64,000 nt of DNA, from positions 693-64,692 of the forward strand of contig NW_004450565.1 of assembly GCF_000321225.1 (NCBI RefSeq), in the 5' to 3' direction. The DNA comes from Odobenus rosmarus divergens (Eukaryota > Chordata > Mammalia > Carnivora > Odobenidae). The position numbers and the translations under genes were made by a program. This document shows positions 11,113-23,573 of this stretch, piece after piece. Under the pieces are notes generated by a model. It searched no databases. It saw only the letters and a list, made by a program, of their open reading frames with translations, and was not told the DNA's origin. Positions within the stretch are counted from its first letter, which is position 1. The number at the start of each line of letters is the position of its first letter.

Positions 11113-12371
11113 CCTTATTTTTACTTCTCTGAGACACTGAGTCCCTTCTGATCAGAGCCGAGGGGTGCTACCAACCAGCCAACATCTCGCAGCAGATACA
11201 CAACATACAACCAGCATACGCTCTCTGAAACAGTCACAGAGTCTGATCTTTCAGCTCTTTGGAAACAAGCCAGGTAAATGTACGGGTGATCGTTGACATG
11301 TGGGCTTCTCTGAAGCCAGAAAACCAAAGACTAGAAAATCCCCTTCGTGTCTGCCTTTGTTGTGAACCAGTGAAGACAGAATCCAGGCTTGTTTTGTTTG
11401 GTTTTTACCCAGGGAATGCACGGAGCCATTGCAAGTCCTCACTGTCTCTCCACGTCTTTCTGCCGAGGAGCTGTACTGCTTCTGGCACACAAAGAGGGGA
11501 TCCTTTTGAGGCAAGGCCTGAATGAGCTGGAGGGAATCCATGAGATGCAAGCCCCTCCCCCCCAACACACACAGGGCAGGAAGGACCGCCAGCATCAAAT
11601 TCCACAGTCTTGCCTATCTTGAGAAGAGAAGCTGGCGCCATGGACCAAGCCTGGCCTCCTGCAAAGGAGGGGAGGATCCTTATCAGGGCACTGCTGGGCC
11701 AAGAGGAAGCAGTGGTGTTTCAAGTATGCATTAAGGCAACTCCTCCTTTGCGGCAAACCCACCTTGCTTTGTAAGATTGGGACTCACTATTTATATAAAA
11801 TCACTGTTTTTATAGTAAGTGTTTTCAAATGCAAGTTAAAAACTATCAGGAATGCATTAGCCCTCTACATATGGATCTGACAAATACAGTGTATAATAGA
11901 TAATCGAATTCACACAATGAATACTGACTACAGTCCATCAGGTCTAACCAACACTCCAGATCACATTGTAATATGATCACACCACGAGTCCTAACAGGTC
12001 TACAAGTATAGAAAAAAGCACTCATTAGTAGATTCATGTCTTTCCTGAGAACAGAAAACATGCACCCAAGTTTGTAATTCTAAGATCAACAGAAAAGACG
12101 ATACTTTTTAGGCAATGAATAGAAATAGTATTATAGGGCATCTCCTTTTTGTTTTCCCAGAAGAAAGCATTTTTTGAAATAAAACGTTTTTCCAGAAGCA
12201 TTGACGTAGCTTTTGGCTATCAATCCAGGCTTCTTGGCCAGCCTAATGAATGCATAGTTACCAAAATCTTCTGGTTATAATCAGTCTAGCTGACTTCAAT
12301 GACACACATCAGTCAAAAGTTAGCTGTTAACGAAAGCAGGGCCGTCCTCATGTCGGCCCGCAGACACTCAC
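11113..12371. other. Unassigned sequence, AT-rich in its second half
   Basis: Several small overlapping frames lie at 11250-11740 on both strands. None has a domain or a credible start. The part after 11750 is AT-rich and looks unique by eye. Confidence 0.5.
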
Positions 12372-12519
12372 AGAATAATACGTAAGGCATCCCAGAGTCC
12401 TGGGATCGAGCCCCGCATTGGGCTCTCCGCTCTGTGGGAAGCCTGCTTCTCCCTCTCTCTCTCCCCCTGCTTGTGTTGTCTCTCTCTGTCAAATAAATAA
12501 ATAGAATAATACGTAAGGC
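12372..12519 (+). mobile_element. 5'-truncated (headless) Can-SINE with 17-bp TSD
   Basis: AGAATAATACGTAAGGC is duplicated perfectly (12372-12388 and 12503-12519). Between the copies the SINE begins at CCCAGAGTCCTGGGATCGAG. The tRNA-like head with the A box is missing, while the body and A-rich tail are complete. Confidence 0.95.
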
Positions 12520-13320
12520 TGTCTTTCTTCTCCTGTGTGCACTCCCTCTCTCTCTCTCTCTCTCTCCATGCACACATTGTAATTATAAATATGACAATCT
12601 CACCAGAGTAACTTCAATGAAATAAAATGAAATAACGTATTACTGTAGAAATACTTGTGTAGAAAAACTAAGCAACATAGAGGGCATAAAGGACACGGAC
12701 CCAGCCCTCCCTATAGATGCTTTCCTGTAGCCCAGGTACCAGCTCCCTGTGCTTGACCTTGTCATCCTTCATACCCATCAGTCTCTCAGAATTTTACTCG
12801 GCTCCAGCTCATCAGAAAAGGCACTGTTTTTGTATATGGTTTGGGTCAGATCATGAAAATACATCTGAAATATGACGTGGCTAAGAGAGTGAATGTGATG
12901 TGTGGCCCCACGTGTCCCTGGCTGCAGAGAACAAGGCTACCATGTTGACAGAACCTATAACAACGAAGCATTCACATGTTCTCAAATAGGAGAATTACGT
13001 CATATACCTAAACACTATAGCTGAAGGTTGGAAGTGATCGTTCTGATCAGACAATGGCTAAGAAAACTTCATCTGGAAATTTAAGAAGGGAGAGATGACA
13101 TCCACTTTGGGACAGTGATTTTCCATTGTGCTCCCCACCATGAGGCCACGCCAGAATCATCTGGAAACAACTAGGACCACAACTGCCTAAACTATTTACG
13201 AAAGCGATGTCTCTCTCCTTCTAAACGCATAGGAGGGCTGCGTTTCCCAGCTTCTGCTTCTAATGGTGCTGTACCACACAGCTCAGGTGCGTTAGAGGCA
13301 AAATATATCTGAGACCATTC
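12520..13320. other. Unassigned sequence with a (CT)n run
   Basis: A (TC)n run of about 25 bases lies near 12546-12568. The remainder shows nothing I can name. Confidence 0.5.
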
Positions 13321-13870
13321 CAATGGTGCATCAGGGAAGATGTCATGGCAGGGAAGGGGAGCACTGAGGCTGAGTTCTGAAGGATGGGTAGAATTTGGTA
13401 TGGAAAACAGGAATCGTGAAAACTCTTGGCAGAAGGAACAGCAGCATGGATAGAAACATGCAATGAAGAGGGTTATTAGAAAGTAAACAATACATCTTTT
13501 TTGGAGTAGTGATCCTCGAACTTTGCTCCCGTGGAACACTACAGACTTCTGAGCTGAACTGAATGGAAATCTTTAAGTTCAATACAATAGCATTTCTCCT
13601 AATTCAAAGAAGAAATGCTTAACTAGCAAATAATTTTTGGAGACTTTCCTTCTATTTATTTTCCTTTCTTTCCTTCTTTCACATATTCATGGACAACTCT
13701 TGAGCAGACACTATGCCTCATGCTGAGTTCTATGAATACCTGGCAGCACATAGATGTTATTTTTGCCTTTATGGTAGTTAGAATCCAACAGAAACCACAG
13801 ACATTGAATAAATTCTTATAATCATGGTCATGCTTAAGCAGAAGGATAGTTCGACAGAGAGACCTATAAA
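13320..13870 (-). mobile_element. L2-like fragments, antisense
   Basis: Phrases such as GGCAGAAGGAACAGCAGCAT (13430s) and the words around ATTCATGGACAACTC (13690s) resemble L2 read in reverse complement. Two pieces may be separate insertions. Confidence 0.45.
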
Positions 13871-13886
13871 CGGTGTGTTATTTTCC

Positions 13887-14330
13887 CAGGGTTTTGTAGC
13901 AGGACAGCAAGATGAGTGACTTAACCAACAGAAATGTGTCGTCCTTCAGCTCTGGAGGCCGGAAGTCAAGGCAGGCAGGGCTGGCTCCTCCTGAGGATGT
14001 GAAGGAGAACCTATGCAATCCTCTTCCCCAGCTTCTGGGATTTTCCCAAGTCTTTGGTGTTCCTTGGCTTGTAGAACCATCGCCCCATCTCTGCCTGCAT
14101 CTTCATGTGACATTCCCTGCTCCCCTCCCCCGTGTGTGTGTCTGTGTCCATATTTCCCTGCTTTATAAGGACCCCAGTCTTATGGGTGGATTAGGGACTC
14201 AACGGACTCCAGCAGGAGCTCATCTTAACTAATGCAGTGACCCTCTTTCTAAATAAGGTCACATTCTAAGGTAGAGGGGTGAGGACTTCAACATATGACT
14301 TATGGGGAGGACACAATTCAACTCCTGACA
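13887..14330 (-). mobile_element. MLT1-type LTR, antisense
   Basis: Reverse complement starts TGTCAGGAGTTGAATTGTGT and ends in the worn poly-purine and TTGTAGC region. In plus orientation the marks CTCTGGAGGCCGGAAGTC, TTCCTTGGCTTGTAG and AAATAAGGTCACATTC are clear. Confidence 0.82.
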
Positions 14331-14344
14331 TGTGCGGAACCAAT

Positions 14345-14720
14345 AATCTGGGAAGACTGCTCTCAGGAAATGAGTGGGGTAGGAGAGAGGGGGGCAAAAG
14401 CATCCCAAGCAGAGAAAAGAGCATGTGCGAAGTTCCTGGGGCAGGAGGGAGCACAGTGCATCAAACACCAGTGCGGTTCAACTGAAGAGGCCACATGGAG
14501 AGGAAAAGCGATCATTATAGAAGAAATTATGAATCGTCCTGGCAGGAGTTTGCCAGAGCCAGAATGATAGAAGGTGCCATGGCCATTGGACAGATGGACA
14601 CCTTAGGCCTTGGCAATTTCTTCCAGGACACAAGAGGGACAGAGTCCTGAGTGAGGTTACAAGAGGATGGGGCAGCAGAGGTGCCACAAAAGCTCAGAGA
14701 AAAGCCGCCGAAGAGATGAA
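14345..14720 (-). mobile_element. L2 fragment, antisense
   Basis: TTCCTGGGGCAGGAGGGAGC and neighbouring words match the reverse complement of the L2 3' region. The open minus-strand frame at 14916-14527 is an accident of this CT-rich DNA. Confidence 0.5.
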
Positions 14721-15119
14721 GAGGCTGAATGAAGCAGCCACAGATTGTCCCCACGGGAGTGAGAGGCATGTGTGACCACTGTCCTCCAGCCTCATGGATA
14801 AACAGATTGTGAAAGCCACATCCAACAGATGAAGGGGACATCCCAAACCAGACCAACATTCCAGAAAAGGTCCACAACTGTGACACATGTAGGCAAGAGT
14901 GATGTCCCAGAGACAACAGAACAGAATGAGCACTTGTGAACTCTGAAGATAACCACTGTTTTTCATACGGCCGTGGTGGTCAAGGAGAAAATCCAGGAGG
15001 GGTAGGCGAGGCTGGTGCTGACCCTATAGAGAGCACTCGATAAATGCACGAGGAACAATGAATAGGTTCCTTCTGGGTTGAGCTCCAGGGAGAATCAATA
15101 TTTGCCACCAATAAAGACA
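14721..15119. other. Unassigned sequence
   Basis: No supported feature is visible here. Confidence 0.5.
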
Positions 15120-15290
15120 CAAAGGCACACACCTGGTTTGGAGCTCCGCTCTGCTCCTTCCTCTGACCTAAGGCAAGGCACTGGCTCTATCTGGATCTCA
15201 TTTTCTCATCTTTACACCGTGGCCAATAATAGGATCTATGCCGTAGAATGTGTGGGGAAGATTTTATGAGATAATGTGCTTTGGCAGAGC
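15120..15290 (+). repeat. MIR element
   Basis: The core and tail are recognisable: CTGACCTAAGGCAAGGCACT, a CTCATTTTCTCATCTTTAC stretch, and the ATAATAGGATCTATGCC region. Confidence 0.7.
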
Positions 15291-15494
15291 CTGCCCACAA
15301 GAGCAGCCCACTAGAGTCAGCTGTGGCTGTGGCCAAACCAGAACAGCAGACTGAAGATGCACAGGGAGCAAAAGCCCGGAGTAGGTAGGGTTCAGTAAGA
15401 CCCTCTGAACTCCCAAAATGGGCCACATCCCCAAGCTGATCCTGTCTCCACCCAGGATCCTGAAATTGGGGTGAAGTCACGGGGCACTGGTACT

Positions 15495-15856
15495 AATCAG
15501 CTGAGTCGCCATAACGAGTACCGCAGACCGGGAGCTTAACCAACAGACCTCTGTTCTCTCACAGTCCGGAGGCTGAACGTCTGAGATCAGGGGGTTAGCA
15601 GGGCGGGTTCCTCCCGAGGCCTCTCCTGGGCGTGTAGACACTGTCCTCTCCCTGCGTCCTCACATGGTCTCCCTGCGCGTGTGCCTCTGTCCTGATCTCC
15701 TCTTCTGATAAGGACACCAGTCAGATTGAAGTAGGGTCACCCTGGTGACCTCATTTACTTCTCTAAAGACCCCATCTCCAAATACAGTCACCCTCTGAGG
15801 TGCTGGGAGTTAGGACTCCAACATATAATTTGGGAGACACAATTCAGGCCATCACA
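15495..15856 (-). mobile_element. MLT1-type LTR, antisense
   Basis: Reverse complement starts TGTGATGGCCTGAATTGTGT. In plus orientation CTCTCACAGTCCGGAGGC, the AAGGACACCAGTCAGATTG phrase and CCATCTCCAAATACAGTCAC mark the family. Confidence 0.82.
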
Positions 15857-16087
15857 GCCCCGTGGCTACTTGAGTGAAGCCAGGGAGTCCAGTGACATCA
15901 GGAGACTGACCATGGTAGCTGGAAGCTACAGATCAGTGGGGTTAACTCTAATCACCCGAACGCTTATAGGAGGCACAGGTACACTGGCTTTGAGGGAACT
16001 GAGGAAAGAGCCCTGGTCCCCTGGGGTCAGCATGAGTTCACAGGAATTGTGCCAAAGCCCCTTTGTTATCTTCTTTTTCAAGTCAAT

Positions 16088-16720
16088 TCTCAAGTGAGTC
16101 ATTGTTTGCTGACCGCACACCACGTGCCAAGCATTGTGCTCGAGCACAGCCTCCGTTTAAAGGAGTCCCCATTCCCGTCCGGGAACCTGGCAGCGAAGCC
16201 AGGGAGTTGGCGGCCGCTGTGAGCCGTCCAACAAAGGAAGGAAATGCACGTCACAGAGAGTGCTCAGACGAAAATCATTCATTTTATCTGAGGGCCTGGG
16301 GGGTGGGGGCTGGTCAAAGGAAGCCTTGTAAAGAAGACACTGGAGCCAGGATTTGAAGAAATAATGATTTGCCAACAGAGGAAAGGGCCCCAAGCTCCCC
16401 AGGCAGAGGGTGGGGGGTGGTGTTGAGGAAGGGACCCAGCAGGCAGGGAGGGAGCACTGGCAAAGGCTCAGATGTGAGACAACACCCATCATCTGCTTGT
16501 TTTTCTTCTTCTGATGTAAAGTAAAAGTGGATGGTGTGGAAGGATGCCAGAGCAGAGAGGAAGTCAGAGGTCAGATAAAAAGCTAGGCCAACAAGCTGGA
16601 ACCTTCTCTACTAGTAATGGGGAACAAAGGGGCTGTTTAGAAATGGTGAGGGGACAGCCAAATTAATACTGCGACAGAAGCACAAATGAAACTCTTGCAG
16701 GACATGGTGGATGTATCGGC
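16088..16720 (-). mobile_element. L2 fragment, antisense
   Basis: TGAGTCATTGTTTGCTGACC, then CACGTGCCAAGCATTGTGCT, matches the reverse-complement L2 3' end. The following GGAGCCAGGATTTGAAG region continues in the same order. Confidence 0.65.
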
Positions 16721-17110
16721 TCATGTGGAAAGGAAAAACGAAGACACAGTCGTGACACCAACACCAGGGGACTCAGTGGCCCAGAACCCCTCTCTGGGCC
16801 TGCTGGTCTCAGTTTCTCTCTCTGTGTCAGCTCTGGCCCACTGGATTCCCCCCTGCTTTTGCGGGGGCTGGAAGAATGGCTGCCCACGTTCCCTGGGCTT
16901 AAGTATTACAAGCCCTGCCATTCAACAAAATGATACTCACCCATCCAGTCAAATGCAGAAAGTATCCAGAGCAAGCTCTCACCATTTAGCATCCATGTGG
17001 CCAGAGTCAGACAACGGGCTGCCCCACTGGAACCAGAACAGCAGTGGGCAGGAACGAGCAGCCACAGGAGTGGCTGGGGACTGCTGGAGGGATCCAGTGG
17101 CTGACGCTTA
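16721..17110. other. Unassigned sequence
   Basis: This lies between two L2 pieces and may be an older inserted element. I cannot name it. Confidence 0.4.
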
Positions 17111-17510
17111 CTGAGCAGGTGTGCGTCTGGGCAAGGCATGGTGAAGACGGGAACAAAGGCAGTGGCGATGAGGAAGGAGGAGCTCAGAATCGAGAGCCAT
17201 TTAAGAACCAGAATTAGCAGTCCCTGGGGCTCATTGAACACACTGCAGGAAAGAGAAAGGGAGACTGAGTGAATGCTCAGGTTTCTAATGTGGAAGTTGC
17301 TGTGGGTGGAGAAGTCATTAAGGAGGAATCAGGGGACAAAGGTGAGAGCAGGTTTCAGAGGAAGGTGACATGTGCAGGTTGGGGGCACCTCGAACATGAA
17401 TGGCATCTTCAGGCTTCAGATGGAGATTCGGCAGGTCATACAGGTTATATGCCAGGACCAGAGCTAGAGCAACTACAAGGACAGGAGGAGAGAGTATAGT
17501 GTGGGGGACA
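17111..17510 (-). mobile_element. L2 fragment, antisense
   Basis: The order GCTCAGGTTTCTAATGTGG, TCATTAAGGAGGAATCAGGG, GCAGGTTTCAGAGG and TCAGATGGAGATTCGGCAGG follows the antisense L2 layout. It is probably the continuation of the piece before the gap. Confidence 0.6.
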
Positions 17511-17899
17511 GGCTGGGGGCATTGGGGGGGGTACCTGTTTCCACTCACCTGATCAATACAGGAGTTGTAAGTTTGACTACAGTCCTAGGAATCAATTGGA
17601 TTGACACCTAGGGAGACATGACAGGGAAGTTTGCAAAACACACCATTCGTGCAGAGATGAACACCAGCAAGGTGGTTCTCCGTACCAAACACAGGAGCAT
17701 TTGTTTCAGGGACCCGAATCCGATACCCCACTTCCCTGCCTTCCAGACCCCCACTTAATAGTCATTATCAAGTTACATAATCTTCCTTTCTTGAGATCCG
17801 TGACTAAAGCGTTCTTGCTTATTGTCTGGGAGACCTTCAGTACTTTGACCAGAGCATCTATTCCGGATGGAGGAAGAGCCTAGAGAAGTCAAATATTCC

Positions 17900-19598
17900 A
17901 GTAGCTCAAGATAACACTCCAGCCACTTCCTTTTCAATAGTGACTGTTGCTTCCTAAGGTTGAAACTGAGGTCTGGATACAGAGCGTTGTTTCCTCTAAA
18001 ATTCCATCTGCTTGGCTATATCCCACTCATTTGTACTGCTGCAACTTACAGAGGCTTCCCACATTATGCAGAATGAAATCTGGACACTTTCACCTGGCAT
18101 CTGCCCTGCTCCCTAATCTCACACCACACAGCTCCCTGTTTTACCATAACAGTTCTGTTACAGCAGAAATTACATTGACCACCCCCCATCCCAATGCCCC
18201 TTAAAGTCTCAACCTATTACAGAATCAGCTCCAAGTCCAAAACCCTGCCTAACTCTTGTCAGATGGAAAGTCCCAAATTTCATCATCTAAATCAAGTATG
18301 GGTGAGACTCTGGGTGCAATTCATCCTGGAGCAAAATTCCCCACCATCTGTAGATCTATGAAACCAGAGAACAAGTTATCTGCTCCAACAGACAATGTTG
18401 GGACACACAAGGACACCAGCTGTCGACACTCAGGTCAAAGGGGAGAAAATGGAGGGAAAAGAAGAAGTCACAGGTCCCAATCAACTTGGAAATCCAGTCA
18501 GGCAAATTCCTTTGGGTCTGAAGCCTGGGATTAATCCTGCACGGTTCTTGGATCCACCTTGGTTCCACCGCTGTGGCATCCTTCCTTTTTCATGAAAAGC
18601 CGCTGGAGTGGTTTTAGCAAGCTGTCCCCTGCCTGTAGACTTTTGCAGGACCAACAACACTCCTTTCATCCTGTCTTTCCTTTTTAGTCCAAACTGGCAG
18701 CGTTTTTACTGCTATATAGTTCTCAAGAACTTCATGGGTCTCCCATTTATATCGTGGGGACTTATCCCATGAGACAAAAGGCTCATCCACTGGTCTTTCC
18801 TGAATAATCCCACCTCCAGTTCCCGCTCTGTTGAGATGGTGTGAGGGAGGCCATGTTCCCAAGCTTCCCAGAAGTCCTCTGATTTATTGAGGGAACTTGT
18901 GAGTCACACTCATAATCTCTTCAAAGAAATGTTTGGGGGACTGAATACTCAGATCTTTTGATTTTTGGAAGACATCAGGAAAAGAACATGCAGCCACTTC
19001 CTGAGCTTTTTCTAGAGCACGATGGTAAATCCCTTCATTTTAGCATCGTCTGCATTGTGGAGGGGACGAGAAGGTTCAACATCGACAAGTCCTGATTCCT
19101 TTTTAACATTTCTTCTCTCCATTTCTTTCATTCATCTTGAATTTTACAATAAGCAGCAAGAAGAAGCCAGGCTGCACCTTCAACACTTTGCTGGTCCATC
19201 TCCTCTGCTAAATCTGCAAGTTCATTCTTTACTCGCTCTGCTTTTCACACAGAAGACTCTGTTATGGGAACAAGGTTCCATCAAGCTTTGTGCCGCCACA
19301 CAGCAAGGCTCTCCTTCCCTCATTTCCTTCTGAGTCTTCCCTGAAGCACCTGTAGCATCCATATTTTTACCAACAGTCTGTTTGCGACGATTCACGTTTC
19401 TTCTCCACCACGTTTTTCACTCCCTCATGAGCCCTCGCTGGTACTCTGAAACATCCGTATCTCTGTGAACCGTGTATCATACTCCTCAAAAGTCTTCAAG
19501 CCTCTGCCCACTGCCAATTCCAAAGCTATTTACAGTTCTAAAAAAAAAAAAAAAATACATGTTTTTGACATCAGCACCACAGCCCTGGTATCCAAGTC
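17900..19598 (-). mobile_element. MaLR internal sequence (MLT1-int-like), antisense
   Basis: This CT-rich stretch adjoins the 3' side of an antisense MLT1 LTR. It carries worn phrases such as ACCTTGGTTCCACCGCTGTG, CCTTTTTCATGAAAAGCCGC and AGCCTCTGCCCACTGCCAAT, which I associate with MaLR internal regions. No frame is open for useful length. No second LTR is visible at the far end. Confidence 0.55.
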
Positions 19599-20081
19599 TG
19601 TATGAGTTTTCTATCACTGCTATAACAAACGAATGCAAATTTAGGGACTTAAAACAACACAAGTATTATTAGCTAAGAGTTCTGGAGGCCAGAAGTCCAA
19701 AATGGGTCTCACTGAACTAAAATCAAGGTGTCCACAGGGCTGAATTCCCTCTGGAAGCTCTGAGGGAGACTCTGTTGGGGACTTTAAGAGGACATCAGCA
19801 TTCCTTTGTTCAGGACCCCACTCCTCCACCTTCAAAGACAGCAAGCACATGACTCTGGTCTTGAGGTCGTTATCATAACTTCTCTGACTCTGACTCTCTT
19901 CCGGTTTTAAAGAGTCTTGTGATTACTTTGGGTTCACTTTGGTAATCCAGGATATTCTTAAGGTCAACTGTCGAGCAACCATAATTCCATCTGCAGCCTA
20001 ATTCTCTTTCACTGTGTTAGGTAACGTGGTTTCCAGGGAGCACAAGCACGTCTTTGGAGGGCCATTATTCTGCCAACCACA
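19599..20081 (-). mobile_element. MLT1 LTR, antisense
   Basis: Reverse complement starts TGTGGTTGGCAGAATAATGG, a typical MLT1 opening, and ends at the TTTTCTATCACTGC and TGTATGAG region. With the internal region on its downstream side it is the 5' LTR of a partial element. Confidence 0.85.
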
Positions 20082-20151
20082 AGTTCAGTCATGGTTGAGT
20101 TGGGGGCTGCTGAGCTCTGGATGACGAGTTGATAACAACAATTATCCCCTC

Positions 20152-20370
20152 AAATTCTTGATTTTTTTTTAAAGATTTTATTTATTTATTTGACAGAGAA
20201 AGACACAGCGAGAGAAGGAACACAAGCAGGGGGAGTGGGAGAGGTAGAAGCAGGCTTCCCGCAGAGCAGGGAGCCCGATGCAGGGCTGGATCCTAGGACC
20301 CTGGGACCATGACCTGAGGCCAAAGGCAGATGCTTAATGACTGAGCCACCCAGGCGCCCTGAAATTCTTG
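20152..20370 (-). mobile_element. Can-SINE with short TSD
   Basis: AAATTCTTG flanks the insert (20152-20160 and 20362-20370). Poly-T, GA-rich body and GCCACCCAGGCGCCCT head are complete. Confidence 0.94.
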
Positions 20371-20829
20371 GTGTTTTAAAATGAACTTGAGATAATAGGC
20401 ATGCTCAAAGCAAACAATTACTTGCTTAGAATTCCCTCTACTAGCCCTGGGAATCAAGAATTTAGAAGAATAAGAACTATTTGGTACACGGGGACCCAAA
20501 AAAATGCCTTTAAGCCTACATACATCGATATTTCTTTTTAAATAACGTGTGACCATTTCGTGACTGTGTGATTCTAGCAATGTACTTGCTCATTCTTTGA
20601 CAGTGACCTAGCTATGGCTTCTTGCTACGATGGTACTGTGAGCGAGCTTGGGCTCGCATCAACCCCAATGATTTTAAAGGAAAATAAACTTCAAGGAATT
20701 CAGGCAGAGTTAAAGTTAGCAATTCAAAAACAAATATTCAAATTTGAAAACATTGATATGTTCATAACCATGACCAAAGTTTTACATTCGTCAAGTGAGG
20801 TCTAATTTCTCTCTTATTTACCCACAGGA
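20371..20829. other. Unassigned AT-rich sequence
   Basis: The 63-codon frame at 20614-20805 has no recognisable domain. No element could be named. Confidence 0.5.
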
Positions 20830-21085
20830 CATAAAGCACAACCTTCACAGGTAAGGAGATCCACAACAAAACAATCTGTTGAGCATGCCGCAGGCTCTGG
20901 GCTAAGCTATTTGCATGCATACTCCAGTTAAGATTCCCTAAGGGAAAGAAACTGACACTCTGGTGCCCTGTGTTTAGACGTTATCTTATTTAATCCTTTC
21001 CACAGCACCGTGTTGTTGATGAGTAGATAGATACAGTGAAGGAAAGCAGCTCCTCCAAGTTCCCACAGCCAGATGGGCACAAAAG
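20830..21085 (+). repeat. MIR element
   Basis: The marks GGCTCTGGGCTAAGCTATTT, ATCTTATTTAATCCTTTCCA and the later CCACAGCCAGATGGGCAC follow the MIR order. Confidence 0.65.
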
Positions 21086-21109
21086 CGGGTTACAGACTTG
21101 AAGATGGTG

Positions 21110-22130
21110 ACTTCCAAGTGCACTGACTTCTCAGAGGTGCAAGACGGGTTTGGTGCAGACCCGAGGAGGACGCTGTCGCTGCGTGGCGAAACTGGAGAGA
21201 GATTCGCAGGAGGAGAGGGGAGAATCGGGCCAGTGGAGAGTGGAGGAAGGACACCCAGGTGAACAGTGGCACAGACGAGGAGAGCTTGAGGTGCGTCCGG
21301 AGAACCGGGAGGAGTCTGTCTAGCTGGACCACAGACCCGGGAAGGAACAGCGTGGACTCAGCAATTGCTCCAATCCAGAAGACCTGACTGGAAAGGTGCA
21401 CAATGTGGCCACTTCCAGGAGGCCAAGAAAACCCACTAGAAATCCATGAGCAAGGCCTGGATGGACCCCGAGCTGGACTTCACAAAGTTTGGCGGCCACG
21501 GCACGCAGCGGGGAACGGAGGAAGAGACGGGGGCGCTGGGCCGAGGGCGCAGGCAGCTGCCGGGGTCCACGTGCGGGGTAATGAGGGTCTGCGGTACAGG
21601 TCATGGGAATGGAAGCGAGAGGCCAGATGCCACAGCTGATGCGAGAGGCGGCAGAATCAGGCCTGACAGCATGTGACAGCTGAGGGAGAGTGGAAAATGT
21701 GAAGAGTCTGGAGAAGCTAAGTGTGTCTGACTCCGAGGTTTCCAGCCGGGGAAAGCAGGAGGCCGGTCTGACCGCAGGAATGGAGGCACCAGGCAGGAAG
21801 GCGGCCCCGGGGCGCTGGACCTGGGGGAAAATCAAAACTATAGACACCCACTGGGAGTCCTCCGACCACGGGTTCGAGTTACAACAGTGAACAGGAGCCC
21901 CCTGGCAAGGGAAGGGACGGGGCCCTCTAACGGGGCTGCCGGTAGCGGACGGGAGAGCTCGCAGGGCCAGGGAAGGACACGGGAGAGAGCACCACAGGGA
22001 CAAGAGAGCTGGGAAAGCTGTGTCCTGGACGCGGGGGACCTTCCCAGGGTGGCAGCTGCCGGAAGCCCTCAGTGCTGCGGGGAGGTCGAGGAAGTCGCAC
22101 CTGGTCAAGGGAATTAGCATCAATCACGTA
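21110..22130 (-). mobile_element. Long L2 fragment, antisense, GC-rich
   Basis: Words in the order expected for reverse-complement L2 run through this stretch, ending with AGTGCTGCGGGGAGGTCGAG. A 267-codon minus-strand frame (22123-21320) lies inside. Its protein is compositionally biased (Pro, Ser, Leu, Arg) with no domain, and it falls in L2 3' sequence, so I do not call a gene. Confidence 0.6.
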
Positions 22131-22805
22131 CTGAGTCCTAAGCAGGGTGCTAACGATGCCCGTGCTTCATGCCAGGTGTGCCCCCAGCAGTGGGCAGATC
22201 TGGCCCGTCCAGGAGCATGGGTGTGTGTTGAATGCATGCTCAGTTCCCTCCTCCTTCCCGCTATGACAAAGCAGGGAGCACAGTGGGGAAGAGGGGCTTT
22301 TTACCAGTGACACATGCCTGGGAAAAGCAGGTGCCGCCCCCCATGGCCCCAGTCTGTGCCCTCCTACAGCGTCCGGCACCAGGAACACTGATGTGAGCTG
22401 AGAACCTATAGTTCAGAAGGAAGTGAGGGAGGAGACCGCTGAGCCCTTGGCTCTCCCTCACTCCCACAGTGACACTGACCATGCTCTCTGTCTCCACACC
22501 TGCCAAACCCCAGCACGAACAGCTCAGATAGACTCATCTCCCCCAGATTCCCTGTTCTTCCTTCCTTTTCCAAGTTCACCCTTCCTTCTTTTCTCATCCT
22601 TTCCCCTCATGTCAAAAAGGAAAGCTGTCTACAGAAGAAAGCTTGCAGTTTTCCAAACAGCAGAAATCTTACCTGAGCATGATCTCTGATCTCAATGTCA
22701 AAATACTCTAAATTAACACCCCCCAAAAGTCTAGTCATTGGACATCTTAAAAGCAGTTTGCTAGATAGCTCTTGCGTTATAGAGGACATTGTCATGTGAG
22801 CACTG
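22131..22805. other. Unassigned sequence
   Basis: No supported gene. Short frames on both strands overlap one another. Confidence 0.5.
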
Positions 22806-23028
22806 GCTCTCAACACCTATAGGATGCAGCAAATTAGTAATTCAAAGAAGAGTATAGCTTTATTGAAAACAATAGAGATTAAAAATAAATGAGCTAAGCA
22901 TTTAACACAAGAAGTGAAAACAGTAGTAAGCCGAAAGGAAAGAATTAATGAAGACAAGAGAAAAAAAAAATAGAAGTCCCCTCCTTGAAAAGATAGCAGA
23001 TTGATAAATAAAATTGATAAAAAGAATC

Positions 23029-23250
23029 AAGAGCTAATTCTTTTTTTTTAAGATTTTATTTATTTATTTGAGAGAGAGAGAATGAGAGATAGAGAGCACG
23101 AGAGGGAGGAGGGTCAGAGGGAGAAGCAGACTCCCTGCTGAGCAGGGAGCCCGATGTGGGACTCGATCCCGGGACTCCAGGATCATGACCTCAGCCGAAG
23201 GCAGTCGCTTAACCAACTGAGCCACCCAGGCGCCCCAAGAGCTAATTCTT
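23029..23250 (-). mobile_element. Can-SINE with 14-bp TSD
   Basis: AAGAGCTAATTCTT flanks the element exactly (23029-23042 and 23237-23250). Full length, inserted in the ancient L1. Confidence 0.96.
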
Positions 23251-23423
23251 TGCAAAGACCAGCAAAATAGACTAACTCTAGCAAGTCTGGCTTACACCAT
23301 AACATTAAGGATGATAAAGGAGGAATAATTTCTGGCAATATGAACAATTGCCCCCACACACTATATAAAAACACAGAGAAATGCTAGATTAAATATGACA
23401 AAATTTGGAGGTTTTTTGGTTTT

Positions 23424-23573
23424 AAATACACAGCAATCTTCGGAGGCCTGGCTGGCTCAGTCGGTAGAGTTTGCGACTCTGGATCTCAGGGTTGTGGGTT
23501 CAAGCCCCACAATGGGGATAGAGATTACTTAAAAATAAAATCTTTAAATAAATAAATAAATACACAACAATCT
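23424..23573 (+). mobile_element. Short tRNA-Lys-like SINE (older subfamily)
   Basis: The head GGCCTGGCTGGCTCAGTCGG to GGGTTCAAGCCCCACAATGG still folds in outline like tRNA-Lys, followed by AGAGATTACTTAAAAATAAA and a short tail without the CT-rich body. The TSD AAATACACARCAATCT (23424-23439 and 23558-23573) has one mismatch. The TSD and tail mark it as a retroposon, not a tRNA gene. Confidence 0.93.

Noticed and set aside
21320..22123. 267-codon minus-strand open frame
   Set aside because: It lies in GC-rich antisense L2 3' sequence, has biased composition and no domain, and shows no sign of a promoter or splice structure.
23440..23520. tRNA-Lys gene
   Set aside because: The tRNA-like part is followed by the SINE tail and flanked by a 16-bp TSD, and the anticodon loop is altered. 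It is a SINE head.
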